This document shows, piece after piece, positions 52,687 through 61,707 of a stretch of 64,000 nt of DNA. Within the stretch, counting starts at the first letter, position 1; every line of letters starts with the position of its first letter. The stretch lies in the NCBI RefSeq assembly GCF_024347315.1, contig NZ_AP025460.1, positions 1,736,001 through 1,800,000 on the forward strand, given 5' to 3'. The notes beneath the pieces are model-generated. The model made no database searches. It saw only the letters and a program-made list of their open reading frames with translations, and had not been told where the DNA came from. This DNA comes from Vibrio atlanticus (GTDB lineage Bacteria; Pseudomonadota; Gammaproteobacteria; Enterobacterales; Vibrionaceae). The position numbers were made by a program, and so were the translations under genes.

Positions 52687-53103
52687 CTACCTGTTAGCCA
52701 TAGGGTGTTCAGGGTTTAACTGAAGCAGATCCCACAAGTTACCGTAAAGATCTTCAAACACAGCAACGGTGCCGTAGCCTTGCTCTTTAGGCTCTCGGAC
52801 AAAGTTAATGCCCAAAGACGTCATACGTTCGTAATCACGCCAGAAATCATCGGTGTTTAAGAATAGGAATACGCGTCCACCAGCTTGGTTGCCGATGAAA
52901 TCGTGTTGCTCAGGCTTGGAAGCTCTAGCAAGTAACAGGCTCACACCGGTTGAATTTGGTGGAGCAACAACAACCCAACGCTTATCTTCTTCTGGTAGAT
53001 ACGTGTCTTCGATAAGATCAAACTTAAGCTTGTTTACATAGAAATCAAGCGCTTCATCGTAGTCTTTTACCACGAGTGCAATGTGGACAATATTCTGTTT
53101 CAT
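52687..53103 (-). CDS. VOC-family protein (glyoxalase fold)
   Basis: 138 residues from the ATG at 53103 with AAGGTA upstream; the frame to 53145 is unlikely. Two beta-alpha-beta-beta-beta units: VHIALVVKDYDEALDFYVNKL and VFLFLNTDDFWRDYERMTSLGI. The final FEDLYGNLWDLLQ has a metal-binding Glu-type position. A glyoxalase, dioxygenase or resistance protein role cannot be separated. Confidence 0.82.
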   Translation of the reverse strand: MKQNIVHIALVVKDYDEALDFYVNKLKFDLIEDTYLPEEDKRWVVVAPPNSTGVSLLLARASKPEQHDFIGNQAGGRVFLFLNTDDFWRDYERMTSLGINFVREPKEQGYGTVAVFEDLYGNLWDLLQLNPEHPMANR

Positions 53104-53222
53104 AACATACCTTGTTGGGGTTTTAGCTGCGTGGAATGATGCCATGAAGCAGGCAAAGACACTAGGTGTCTCATCATAAATCGTAGTATCTCGTCCGTCA
53201 CAATCTAAAAGCTATGCACCAC

Positions 53223-53570
53223 CTATAACTGCCAGAATCCGAGCTCGACGCCACCTTGAATAACAATGGCACACATGCCGTGACGTGGTAACTCCATTGG
53301 CGGCACCACGACTTCGGCACCTAGTTTCTAGGCTGCATTTACTGCAGACTGAATATCCTCAACCAGCGTGTAATGACGAACAGTTGGTTCTTCAGTTTCA
53401 CGAAGTGGTGCTCGAATGCCAATTACCCCACCATTAGATAGCTTTGCAGTGCGCGCCCCACCAAGGTTCACATCTGCACCACTGAACTTCACGTTGTAGA
53501 GCTGAGCATATGTTGCACAAACAACATCGACTTCTGGGGTAACCACTTCAAGATATTGAACTTTCATCAA
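53223..53570 (-). pseudogene. VOC-family gene with one premature amber codon
   Basis: The frame opens MKVQYLEVVTPEVDVV and runs 80 codons to a TAG at 53328-53330. It then continues in the same frame for another 35 codons (KLGAEVVVPPMELPRHGMCAIVIQGGVELGFWQL in sections) to a TAG at 53223. The total of about 115 residues is the normal length, and the downstream residues fit the conserved end of the family. A single base change (probably GAG or AAG to TAG) inactivated it, unless the codon is read through. Confidence 0.8.
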
Positions 53571-53652
53571 ATTTCCTTCTCGTGCTCTTTAAGACTCTCA
53601 ACCTGCATACAGCTGTGCAGGTGTTTCTCATCAATAATTAATCGGTTTAATA

Positions 53653-54099
53653 TTACGAAGCGATTTGACCGCGCATGATAAATTGCGGGCCTGCTGCGCC
53701 ACCTAAATACTGTTCATTGGTATCTTCGAAGCCGCCTTTCTTATAACAGTTGAATGCTGCGGGGTTTTTGCAATTCACGGTTAAGTAAATCGACTCATAC
53801 GCTAAGTAATTCGCTTTTAAATACGGAAACAAAGCCTTCACCGTGCCTGTTCCTAAACCAAAAGCTCTTAGCCCAATGCTTCCTTCAGGGCAAAACTCAT
53901 AAGAATCTGCGTAAGCGATATCCAGCTTAAAGAAACCAACAACTTCCTTATTAGACTTAATCACGTGCAAGTGCGTGGTTTGACTGCCGTCTAATAAAAA
54001 CTCTGCAGCTGTGCCAGCGAACTTGACCTGTTCATCGGCTAATTGGATGGCCTGAACTAACGCCACATGTGACTCTTCAAGCCTTTCGATAGTTATCAT
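53653..54099 (-). CDS. GNAT N-acetyltransferase
   Basis: 148 residues. IGLRAFGLGTGTVKALFPYLK is the acetyl-CoA site and LTVNCKNPAAFNCYKKGGFE motif B. Strand EVVGFFKLDIAY precedes it. AAAGGAACA is upstream of the ATG. Acceptor unknown. Confidence 0.8.
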   Translation of the reverse strand: MITIERLEESHVALVQAIQLADEQVKFAGTAAEFLLDGSQTTHLHVIKSNKEVVGFFKLDIAYADSYEFCPEGSIGLRAFGLGTGTVKALFPYLKANYLAYESIYLTVNCKNPAAFNCYKKGGFEDTNEQYLGGAAGPQFIMRGQIAS

Positions 54100-54154
54100 T
54101 GTTGTTCCTTTTTATATAAACCACATAGTCCCTTATTGAGAGGCGGGAGAAGTT

Positions 54155-54499
54155 CTAACCTCGTAAGCCAATTAGGTTACCAAATGGGTCCTCTACTTGG
54201 CACATGATTAGCCCACCTTCTATGGCCATTGGACCACGATATAACGTTGCCCCAATTGACTGAAAATAAACAAGAGATTCTTCAACGCTGTCGACTGACC
54301 AATACAGTACTGTTCCTTTTTTACCTGCATTAACTTTATTGTCAGCTTGCACAACTTCAATAGAGAACCCATTAAGATCCAAAACTGTAAAATCAGAATC
54401 TGGATGATAAATGGCAACGGCATGTGGAAATGCTTTCTGGTACCAGTTCAGCCCTTCTTCAATATTTGCGACATGGACAAGGATAGCGATTGGACTCAA
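54155..54499 (-). CDS. VOC-family protein
   Basis: 114 residues, two glyoxalase half-domains (SPIAILVHVANIEEGLNWYQKAF and VLYWSVDSVEESLVYFQSIGA) and the closing CQVEDPFGNLIGLRG. Typical of glyoxalase/bleomycin-resistance-like proteins. Ligand unknown. Confidence 0.82.
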   Translation of the reverse strand: MSPIAILVHVANIEEGLNWYQKAFPHAVAIYHPDSDFTVLDLNGFSIEVVQADNKVNAGKKGTVLYWSVDSVEESLVYFQSIGATLYRGPMAIEGGLIMCQVEDPFGNLIGLRG

Positions 54500-54558
54500 A
54501 TTTACCTCTTCTTCGTTGTTACCGATTATTCAGGATAAAACAAGTTAGTCTGAACCGA

Positions 54559-54915
54559 CTAAAGCTCATCGCTAGTGTCTCGAGAACCGTAGTGTGGGAA
54601 GTTGATATTAAGAACGTTATCATCCTCAAGTGTGAATAGAACACTTCCATTCTCTACACCGGTTTCGTTCCTATCCGAACAACCTAGAAACAGCTCCCAA
54701 TCAAACGAATATTGAAGTCGGTATTGATTCGTATTGATGTGTAGAACGTCTTTGATTTTAATGCCGTTCACCACATGTGCCATATCATCGATGTATGACA
54801 GATCGGGGATTAACTTTTCTTCGAAATCACTCTTATGCTCGGTGAAGAAATTGAGCAGCTCAGAACATAACTCGGAGCCATGAATCAATGATTTAGACAA
54901 ACTAAAAAACAACAT
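54559..54915 (-). CDS. Hypothetical protein
   Basis: 118 residues. I take the ATG at 54915 (MLFFSLSKSLIHGSEL), which has GGAG nine bases upstream, rather than the TTG at 54930. The protein is acidic, with an N-terminal helix and a strand-rich C-terminus, and two cysteines. No family recognised and no membrane segment. Cytoplasmic. Confidence 0.5.
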   Translation of the reverse strand: MLFFSLSKSLIHGSELCSELLNFFTEHKSDFEEKLIPDLSYIDDMAHVVNGIKIKDVLHINTNQYRLQYSFDWELFLGCSDRNETGVENGSVLFTLEDDNVLNINFPHYGSRDTSDEL

Positions 54916-55004
54916 TTCTAAATACTCCAAGGATTGTTTTGATATTGGGAAGATGCGCGCGAACCTGTTACAAATTAACGCTCAGCCAACACTAACCTTT
55001 AAGG

Positions 55005-55439
55005 CTAAACGTTACTATTATCCGAGCTATTAAACGAGTACATTCGAACTTCATCTCGAGGAAACCAGCCCAATTTTTCGTAAAACTGTTGAGCGTTGAT
55101 GTTGTCGTTATAGACAAACAAGTGGGTCTTCGGGATGCCTAACCCTGCAAGTGCGTTGACCGCCTCTGCGACAAGCTTACAACCTAACTTTTGCCCTCTA
55201 AAGTTGGCCGAGACAGCTAAATGTTGTAAATACCCACGACGTCCATCCGTTCCGACTAACACAGCGCCAATGATCTCGTTGTTACTTTCAGCCACAAAAC
55301 TCAGACCAGGGTTACGATCTAAATAGCTCGCAATGCTTTCTTTCGAATCGGCATCGCGAATACTCATGCCTTCTGTCTGACACCACAACGCGATCACTGA
55401 GTCGTAGTCTGAAATGTCCATTTCCCGAATGTTGACCAC
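55005..55439 (-). CDS. GNAT N-acetyltransferase
   Basis: 144 residues starting at a GTG with AAGGAG six bases upstream. LQHLAVSANFRGQKLGCKLVAEAVNAL holds the acetyl-CoA loop, and FVYNDNINAQQFYEKLGWF is motif B. The tail is short. It resembles the YpeA-type single-domain enzymes. Confidence 0.85.
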   Translation of the reverse strand: MVNIREMDISDYDSVIALWCQTEGMSIRDADSKESIASYLDRNPGLSFVAESNNEIIGAVLVGTDGRRGYLQHLAVSANFRGQKLGCKLVAEAVNALAGLGIPKTHLFVYNDNINAQQFYEKLGWFPRDEVRMYSFNSSDNSNV

Positions 55440-55516
55440 TCTACTCTCCTTGTTTATACGGGTACTTAGTTAGCCGTGTTTCTCGTATTAAATGAGTAGC
55501 TAATAATACTTATGTG

Positions 55517-55924
55517 TTAACGAATATCTTGGCAGAACCTAAAGAGATAACCATCTGGAGTTTGAACGATGAACTGCTTCTGAATCGCTATGGACTCTCC
55601 ACATTGATAAGACTTCGACTCTAACGCTAAGTAAATAGAATCAGCGGCGCTTTCGTTAACTCTCTGATAAAGTGGTTCGATATCGATAACATCCCATTGA
55701 AAGTTAACGCCACGCCCTAAAGGAAATTCCAGGTCACCTGAAAGCCATTTTCGACTTTTGCCCGCAATCCCTTCAAGCATCACATCAACACCATCAAGCG
55801 TTAGATAAACAAACTCTTCATCTGGGCGCTCGTATTTCACTTCAAATCCCAACACATCGACAAAGAAGGATTGGCTCACATTAATATCGAAACAATAAAG
55901 CTCAGGAACTACTCGTAATGTCAT
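55517..55924 (-). CDS. VOC-family protein, bleomycin-resistance-like
   Basis: 135 residues from the second of two adjacent ATGs, with AAAGGA six bases upstream; the first ATG or 55942 are alternatives. The fold repeats are VVPELYCFDINVSQSFFVDVL and VNFQWDVIDIEPLYQRVNES, with the end FIVQTPDGYLFRFCQ. Glyoxalase superfamily; may bind a drug or small metabolite. Confidence 0.82.
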   Translation of the reverse strand: MTLRVVPELYCFDINVSQSFFVDVLGFEVKYERPDEEFVYLTLDGVDVMLEGIAGKSRKWLSGDLEFPLGRGVNFQWDVIDIEPLYQRVNESAADSIYLALESKSYQCGESIAIQKQFIVQTPDGYLFRFCQDIR

Positions 55925-55973
55925 CATTGATCCTTTAGTCATTCAATTAGAGATATGAGGAGAATCTGTTTTA

Positions 55974-56387
55974 CTAAGCCAGCTTCCCAAAGATGACTGG
56001 ATCGCTCAACAGATTCGTCAGAGGAAGAAACAATGGCTCAGGTAACTCATCTAGCTTAAACCATTTCCATTGCTTACATTTATCAGGTTCTGTCACCTGC
56101 GGTTCGCCGCTAGCGTCAGAAGCAACAACAAACAGCGTAATATAGTGCTTGTTCTCTTTCTCAAAAATATCATTGGTAAAAGAGAGCTTTTCAAATCCAC
56201 TAACAACTAGGCCTGTCTCTTCAAGTGTTTCACGTTTGGCACACTCTTCAATGCTCTCACCCCATTCAAGGTGTCCGCCCGGCGTTGCCCACGTATGAGC
56301 CCCATGAGAACCAATTCGCTCTCCAAGTAGTACTCGTCCTTCACGTAGAATAACCGCAGCGACACCTACTCTTACTTCATGACTCAC
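55974..56387 (-). CDS. Nudix hydrolase
   Basis: 137 residues. The Nudix box is GGHLEWGESIEECAKRETLEE followed by TG, matching GX5EX7REUXEEXGU, so the metal-binding glutamates are in place. It resembles MutT/NUDT1-like pyrophosphohydrolases of the NUDIX-15 sort. Substrate unknown. Confidence 0.9.
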   Translation of the reverse strand: MSHEVRVGVAAVILREGRVLLGERIGSHGAHTWATPGGHLEWGESIEECAKRETLEETGLVVSGFEKLSFTNDIFEKENKHYITLFVVASDASGEPQVTEPDKCKQWKWFKLDELPEPLFLPLTNLLSDPVIFGKLA

Positions 56388-56442
56388 TTAAAACTCCTTA
56401 ATTCTTACCAAGGGACAAACGTACAGCTAAATGACTAACAAT

Positions 56443-56525
56443 GCTGAGATTGCTTTCAAACTTACCACTGACGCCAAGCCGAGTTAAATACCAAATGTTG
56501 AGAATCATCTCGCAAACTCTATCGT
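56443..56525 (-). repeat. Degenerate attC-like sequence
   Basis: The segment ends with TAAATACCAAATGTTGAGAATC and CGCAAACTC beside the stop of the 56526 gene. This loosely follows the AAATGCC...GTT...AATC pattern of the clear attC sites. The outer core is not clear. Confidence 0.3.
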
Positions 56526-57083
56526 TCAATCCCAAGGGAGTACGTTAACTTGCTGCCATCGAACCTTATATCCAGTGGTCATTTTATTGTAATTTGATTG
56601 AGTCATTGCTCGCTTATTCGGTTTAATCAGCATATCAAACGCGTCTTCCACACCGTATGGAGCAAACAAATTTATATCGCCTGAATCATCCAGAGTAAAC
56701 CCAATAGCAAACGCAGAAAGCCAAGACTCGATACCTTGCTCAACACGTTCGTATGGCTGAATGGCGCAACCAAACTTCTTAGCGTAACGCTCATGGATGA
56801 TCGCTTGGTTCTTTACATCCACGTCGACACGATGGCTTAACCGCGAACGAATGCGGTTTTTGAACTCACCTTCGGTGATAGCTGAGGTACTATTGAAATA
56901 GACAACATCGAAGTCTTTAACTTGCTCTAGAAGCGGTTTGTTTTCAATATCATTCCAGATTATTTGAGTGATTGCACCGCCTGCAATATAAAAGTTGGGT
57001 AAGCCGACTTCATGACATGCTTTCGCTGTCTCGATTAGCTCTGGAACTTGTTGAATGAGATTCTTTAGTTTTTGTTTATTCAT
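56526..57083 (-). CDS. Nucleotidyltransferase-family protein
   Basis: 185 residues. NFYIAGGAITQIIWNDIENKP and VKDFDVVYFNS (the two metal-binding Asp) mark the pol-beta-like nucleotidyltransferase fold. The later part (PNKRAMTQSNYNKMTTGYKVRW) matches the conserved C-terminal segment of the DUF925-type family. Substrate unknown. Confidence 0.8.
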   Translation of the reverse strand: MNKQKLKNLIQQVPELIETAKACHEVGLPNFYIAGGAITQIIWNDIENKPLLEQVKDFDVVYFNSTSAITEGEFKNRIRSRLSHRVDVDVKNQAIIHERYAKKFGCAIQPYERVEQGIESWLSAFAIGFTLDDSGDINLFAPYGVEDAFDMLIKPNKRAMTQSNYNKMTTGYKVRWQQVNVLPWD

Positions 57084-57123
57084 CGTGACCTAACTAACAT
57101 CAAGCTGAGTTTTTTTACCAACG

Positions 57124-57969
57124 TTACACATGAATACATCGACCTGTCGGCATTGCTTCCAGACGCTCGCCTAATACTTCTTTCAACAAGTCAAAGGCTT
57201 TCTTGCCTGTGCAGTGCCCTGTATACAGTTTATCAATGGGGTATTGAGACAACGTCAACCCAAGATCTCTAATGTCTTGCTTTTTGCCACCAATACTATT
57301 GAACAATGGTAAGCCCACTAGATGGAAGCCCCCGACAACCGCTTTTATTCTCTCTCCCGGGAACAGAGTAACCGCGGTATCAATCATATTGAGAACGCCA
57401 CTATGCGCACATCCAGTAAATATAACTAAACCGTCCGGCTCTTTAATCACTAACAGTAATTCATGATCAAATGAGTCACGCTCTCGTTGATTCTTCGACT
57501 GTGTATATAGGTATTTATTGCCCTTAGGTTGTTCGTGTTTCGCGCTAATATCAGTAATAGCAAAGACATTCGGGGCGATCTCGGTCGTACGATTGACTAA
57601 GATTAACCGCTCGTTGCTGTTTTCTAGCAAGTCCGTATTGATCCCGACATCACTTTTGAAACCGAAAGCCCGGAAATGATAGCTTTTCTGCTCGCAATTT
57701 TTCAGAAACACTTTGGCTTTAGAGTTATGAGCAACAAAATCGGCAGCACCATTACAATGGTCATGGTGCCTGTGTGATATGACGGCGAGGTCTACATCTT
57801 TGATATCAATACCCAGTAACGGTGCGTTTTGACAAAACGTATCGCCACTTCCCATATCGAACAAGATCTTTAGCGAACCAGTTTCAATATGCAGTGATAG
57901 CCCGCGCTCAACAGCTAAGTCTTTCCTGTCATCCAGTCGAGAGTTGTCAACCAGCGTCGTTATTTTCAT
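57124..57969 (-). CDS. MBL-fold metallo-hydrolase
   Basis: 281 residues. The metal-binding HxHxDH is in AVISHRHHDHCNGAADF; the later His is in FTGCAHSGVLNMID and the final KLYTGHCTGKKAF. This is the pattern of the RFA-P-synthase-like MBL proteins (7,8-dihydropterin-related). It acts on an unknown ester or phosphate substrate. Confidence 0.88.
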   Translation of the reverse strand: MKITTLVDNSRLDDRKDLAVERGLSLHIETGSLKILFDMGSGDTFCQNAPLLGIDIKDVDLAVISHRHHDHCNGAADFVAHNSKAKVFLKNCEQKSYHFRAFGFKSDVGINTDLLENSNERLILVNRTTEIAPNVFAITDISAKHEQPKGNKYLYTQSKNQRERDSFDHELLLVIKEPDGLVIFTGCAHSGVLNMIDTAVTLFPGERIKAVVGGFHLVGLPLFNSIGGKKQDIRDLGLTLSQYPIDKLYTGHCTGKKAFDLLKEVLGERLEAMPTGRCIHV

Positions 57970-57987
57970 AGTTCTCTTTTTATTTGA

Positions 57988-58476
57988 TCACGAGTCGGAC
58001 ATTGCCCAACGGAAATAAGGCCTCTGACCATCCATTCGCTCAACCTCTGCACCCAACCTTTTATAGAAATCATGGGCTTTCTTATTGTGCGGACTTGCGG
58101 TCCATGAGATGTGCGAAGCAGATGAGGACTCCGCTTGTGACTTTAAAGCCGACATCAGTTCACGGCCATACCCTTTTGATCTTTGCTTTCCTTTAACTAA
58201 TAGGTCGTCAAGCCAGATTGATGGCTCTCCACGGAAAGATGAATATCGATAGTGATACAGCGCGAAGCCAAGAGGCTGATCATTCAATTCCAAGATTAAA
58301 GCATGGGCAAATGGATAATCACCAAATAGTGTACGTTCGATTTTCTGTACAGTTGTTGAGATTTCGCCGCTAAAACCTCTCATACTTCGGTCAAAGTCAG
58401 CTTTTTGTTCAATAAACTCTAACAAGACACTTGAGTCTTCTTTCGTCGCAGTCCTTACGATCACGATCTTCTCCAT
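57988..58476 (-). CDS. GNAT N-acetyltransferase, diamine-type
   Basis: 162 residues. LDDLLVKGKQRSKGYGRELMSALKSQ is the acetyl-CoA site and ISWTASPHNKKAHDFYKRLGAE motif B. The N-terminal FALYHYRYSSFRGEPSIWLDD is typical of the spermidine/diamine acetyltransferase group. Confidence 0.85.
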   Translation of the reverse strand: MEKIVIVRTATKEDSSVLLEFIEQKADFDRSMRGFSGEISTTVQKIERTLFGDYPFAHALILELNDQPLGFALYHYRYSSFRGEPSIWLDDLLVKGKQRSKGYGRELMSALKSQAESSSASHISWTASPHNKKAHDFYKRLGAEVERMDGQRPYFRWAMSDS

Positions 58477-58497
58477 GGGTGAATTTATTCGTTATTG

Positions 58498-58552
58498 TCT
58501 AACGCTTGTTAATCGATAAAAATGCCGCGCATTACGAATCAGGTTTAAGTGC
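58498..58552 (-). repeat. attC-like site of the RraA-like cassette
   Basis: It starts TCTAACGCTTG, contains AAAAATGCCGCGCATTACG and ends AGGTTTAAGTGC, overlapping the RraA-like gene's stop. At about 55 bp it is short. Confidence 0.55.
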
Positions 58553-59171
58553 TTTCAGATTTTTGTTTCGCAGACGTTATTGCTTGGGCTATTTTAGCCC
58601 TATGACTCATTTCCCACTCAGCGAGCGTTAATGACGCTTCGTCACTTGCTTTCTTTGAAGCCATTAAAAACACTTCATCTTTCTTTGATTTAGGAATAAC
58701 GACAATACCCTCTACATCAGCAACAATGATATCTCCCGTAGAGACCTTTGCTCCCCCGCAAATGATTGGAGCACCCAATTCAGAATAGATCTCTTTCTTT
58801 CCCGGTACAGGATGGACACCTTTCGCAAAAACTGGAAACTTCATATCTGAAATTTCACTCAAGTCTCGAATGACACCATCAATAATAAAGCCTTTAATGC
58901 CTCGACTCTTAGCGACTGCGCATACATTACCGCCGGCTACTGCATATTCGCTATCAACTCCATCCACTACAATAATGGAACCTTCTGGTGCTTCGTATAT
59001 GGCTGAATGAAGCATTAAATTATCACCAGACGTTAACTGAACAGTAAAAGCGTCTCCAAAGATTCGCGGTATATCCTGCCAAAGAGGACCAATGCTAAAG
59101 TTAATAAAATGGTCGTTAGTTAATATGTTTCCGTAATCGGTTGTCGCTAATTTAGAAAAATCAGGCTTCAT
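58545..59171 (-). CDS. RraA-like / HMG-aldolase family protein
   Basis: 208 residues. AVAGGNVCAVAKSRGIKGFIIDGVIRD includes the Gly-rich phosphate-like loop and the Arg-Asp pair of the family; FAKGVHP and GDIIVADVEGIVVIP are conserved too. True RraA regulators of RNase E are shorter (about 160 residues); the longer C-terminus (KKASDEASLTLAEWEMSHR) suggests an aldolase relative such as HMG/CHA aldolase. It is a cassette. Confidence 0.8.
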   Translation of the reverse strand: MKPDFSKLATTDYGNILTNDHFINFSIGPLWQDIPRIFGDAFTVQLTSGDNLMLHSAIYEAPEGSIIVVDGVDSEYAVAGGNVCAVAKSRGIKGFIIDGVIRDLSEISDMKFPVFAKGVHPVPGKKEIYSELGAPIICGGAKVSTGDIIVADVEGIVVIPKSKKDEVFLMASKKASDEASLTLAEWEMSHRAKIAQAITSAKQKSEST

Positions 59172-59434
59172 ATTTGCACTCCATGTTTGAACTAATCCTC
59201 ACGTCATACAAAGGTGTGACGCACGCTGTCGTTCAATGATATAGAGCTAACTCAAAGATAACGTTGACCTCGAACTCAGCTCTACAAAAAGATCTATTCC
59301 TGCGACTCGGTAGCTTCACATCTGTTGCGAAAGGAAATTATTGTGACGCTACCGATTAACTTAAGCTCAGACGTCGGAAAAGACTAAACTCAACTAAAAG
59401 TACCGAGGATTGGTAATTAGAAATAAGCACTCAA
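59172..59434. other. Gap between the RraA-like and epimerase genes
   Basis: About 260 bp. It contains TAACGTTGACC near 59260 and ACCGAGGATTGG near 59401, which could be parts of a worn attC. No ORF is supported. Confidence 0.3.
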
Positions 59435-60295
59435 CTATATGTAATTTTCAATATATTCACTAATTGACTTAGTAGCCTCAAACGAATAACTAATTGGAAG
59501 TGTAAGATTCATCTTCTCGACTTCTACAGCCATCGAACCATTTTCTGACTCAAACTCTTCCCAACGGATCTTTCTCACTTTTGTTACAGCTTTGGCCGCC
59601 AATAAGAGTTGAGCGAATTCTGCAGGACTATAACCTTGACTCTCTGCTATAAAATGTTGCTTTTCTGTGGTTCTGCCTTGCGCCAAAAGTAAATAGAACC
59701 GCGCAATGTCGTAGACATGAACATATTGGTTAAAACCAATAGACGGCATACCTAATTCAATCGTTTGGCTAGCGAAAGATTCAACAATTCGCTTTAACTG
59801 ACAGCTCTCACCGCCATAAACCAAACTAGGACAGTAAACGACGTGCCACCTGTTTCTAATAGCGCTATGTATTGTTTCTACATCTAATCTAACGGCGTCT
59901 AAGGGTTGCAGCCGAAATTGACTCAAATCAGCGCTAGAAGCGTTACCAAAGAGCCAAACACCCGATGTATGTATCTTTGTTGCGCCTTTAGCGGCAAGTA
60001 GGTCTAACTCAGAGAGTAACTTCTGCTCCACATCGGCAATTTCATGTACCGAGAATTGTGACCAATGTGGACGCGCGCAATTCACAACCACATCAAAGTA
60101 ATCTTCAAAATCGACCCTATCTAGTGTCGAACCTACGGCAAGAGGCATGACGATTTTGTCCCTACCGTATGTGAATACTTCAAAACCATTTTTTGTGAAT
60201 AGCGATGTAACGTGACGGCCAATGTATCCACTAGCCCCTGCAATTAATACTTTCGTTACTCCCTTATTCTCGACATTACACATAACCAATGACAT
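59435..60295 (-). CDS. NAD-dependent epimerase/dehydratase-like protein
   Basis: 286 residues. The Rossmann loop is IAGASGYIGRHVTSLF near residues 18-33. VVVNCARPHWSQF, IHTSGVWLFGN and VVYCPSLVYGG follow the extended SDR order, with Tyr in SLVYGG in place of the standard YxxxK. GGGAG lies just before the ATG. The substrate, probably a sugar nucleotide, is unknown. Confidence 0.82.
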   Translation of the reverse strand: MSLVMCNVENKGVTKVLIAGASGYIGRHVTSLFTKNGFEVFTYGRDKIVMPLAVGSTLDRVDFEDYFDVVVNCARPHWSQFSVHEIADVEQKLLSELDLLAAKGATKIHTSGVWLFGNASSADLSQFRLQPLDAVRLDVETIHSAIRNRWHVVYCPSLVYGGESCQLKRIVESFASQTIELGMPSIGFNQYVHVYDIARFYLLLAQGRTTEKQHFIAESQGYSPAEFAQLLLAAKAVTKVRKIRWEEFESENGSMAVEVEKMNLTLPISYSFEATKSISEYIENYI

Positions 60296-60822
60296 GCATC
60301 TCCCTTTAAAGAAACATTCTTCAATATACGATTAGCCAATACACTCTCGGCATTTATGTGTTGATCAAGCTAACAAGCCCCTTTGATTCAAAAAAGTATT
60401 GTGAGGTGAGTAGTTAGATATCAACCTTTTCTGTGAGCCTTGCTTTCAATTTTATGCCCAACTTAATGTGGGCTTTGGGTTGAACCATTGGATCTAAGCC
60501 AAACTGCTTTCTCGTATTATTCAATAACAAAGGCGGTAATTTTTCTTCACAGTACATGGCGTATTTTTCAAAGTACAGTCTCGAGTATGCGCCATCAGCG
60601 ATATCAAAAGGTTCATCAAGTTGAAGTCGCTTATGTTTAACCCAACCTTCGAGTGAATACCAACATGATAGATATAACGGCCCCCAAAGATTCAGAAAAT
60701 GCTTTTTTGATACCAAATCATGAGTAGCAAAGTACCCCATTCTCTGCAACGCAACACTTACAGCTTGAGCGGCTTGTAATTCTTCTTTACTCCATGTCGA
60801 TACATAATCCACACTAACGTCA

Positions 60823-60826
60823 CTAG
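60823..60826. repeat. Target duplication of the IS5-type element
   Basis: CTAG at 60823-60826 is repeated at 61708-61711. A 4-bp YTAR duplication is typical of IS5 relatives. Confidence 0.75.
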
Positions 60827-61707
60827 GGCGTGTTGATCTTTGCTGTACATTTTGTGTTCAACAATACATCGGTAGCCACATTAACATGAATGCCAGCGAT
60901 AACATGCTGGCATAATTCCTTTCTAGCTTGTCATATCTACTTGAAATAGCTCGATAATGCTTAATTCTCCCAAAGGCATTTTCGACCAAGTGACGATACT
61001 TGTATAGACACCAATCCATACTGTCTTTGTCTATATCTTGTCCGTAATTGCGTTTAGCAATTACCGTTTCTCCGCCACGTTCCTTAACAAAAGTACGGAA
61101 AGGTTCGCTGTCATATCCTTTATCACAAACGATAGTATTAACTTCATCGAGTTGTTCAACTAAGCTTTCGGCATGCACTATATCGTGGCGTTGTCCTTCT
61201 GATAAATCAAAGCAAATCGGCAGACCACCACTATCTACGGCTAAGTGAATTTTGGTTGAGTTGCCCCCGCGACTTTTTCCTATTTGCTCTGAGCTTTCAG
61301 TAGCTGCACCTGTACTATGCTGATGCGCTCGAACTATAGAGCCATCAAGAAAGACCCATTCAAAATCAGCCATGCTAGATAAGCTTTTGAAAAGTTTATC
61401 TAAAATCCCTTTCTTTGACCAAAGATTAAATCGTCTGTAAACGGTACTCCACTCTCCGAACTCAGAGGGTAGATCTCGCCAAGGAATACCTGTTCTCATT
61501 CGATAAAGTATTCCTTCAAATGTCATTCGATGTTCAGTTTTATCGTAAATACGACCTGTACTTTTCATAACTTGGAGTAGCAGTTCCCAGCGAATATCAG
61601 TTAGCATTGTTCTTGGCATGGTATTGGTTATGGTTTTACTTTTGGCGAAGCAAATTATAACTCTTTACCATGCTGTTCAAAAAACACTCACGAAAGATCA
61701 ACACGCC
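60827..61707 (-). mobile_element. IS5-family insertion sequence, 881 bp
   Basis: Perfect 15-bp ends GGCGTGTTGATCTTT (left) and its complement (right). A single transposase gene fills it. Intact and probably recent, as the flanking halves are still open. Confidence 0.88.
60858..61619 (-). CDS. IS5-family DDE transposase
   Basis: 253 residues as one frame, where many IS427-group elements use two frames with a shift. N-terminal DUF4096 domain (RMRTGIPWRDLPSEFG). Catalytic Asp in VFLDGSIVRAHQHSTG, the second in TIVCDKGYDSEPFR, and the final Glu in YRHLVENAFGRIKHYR. GGCATG... supplies no strong ribosome site; the start is MPRTMLTDIRW. Confidence 0.92.
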   Translation of the reverse strand: MPRTMLTDIRWELLLQVMKSTGRIYDKTEHRMTFEGILYRMRTGIPWRDLPSEFGEWSTVYRRFNLWSKKGILDKLFKSLSSMADFEWVFLDGSIVRAHQHSTGAATESSEQIGKSRGGNSTKIHLAVDSGGLPICFDLSEGQRHDIVHAESLVEQLDEVNTIVCDKGYDSEPFRTFVKERGGETVIAKRNYGQDIDKDSMDWCLYKYRHLVENAFGRIKHYRAISSRYDKLERNYASMLSLAFMLMWLPMYC

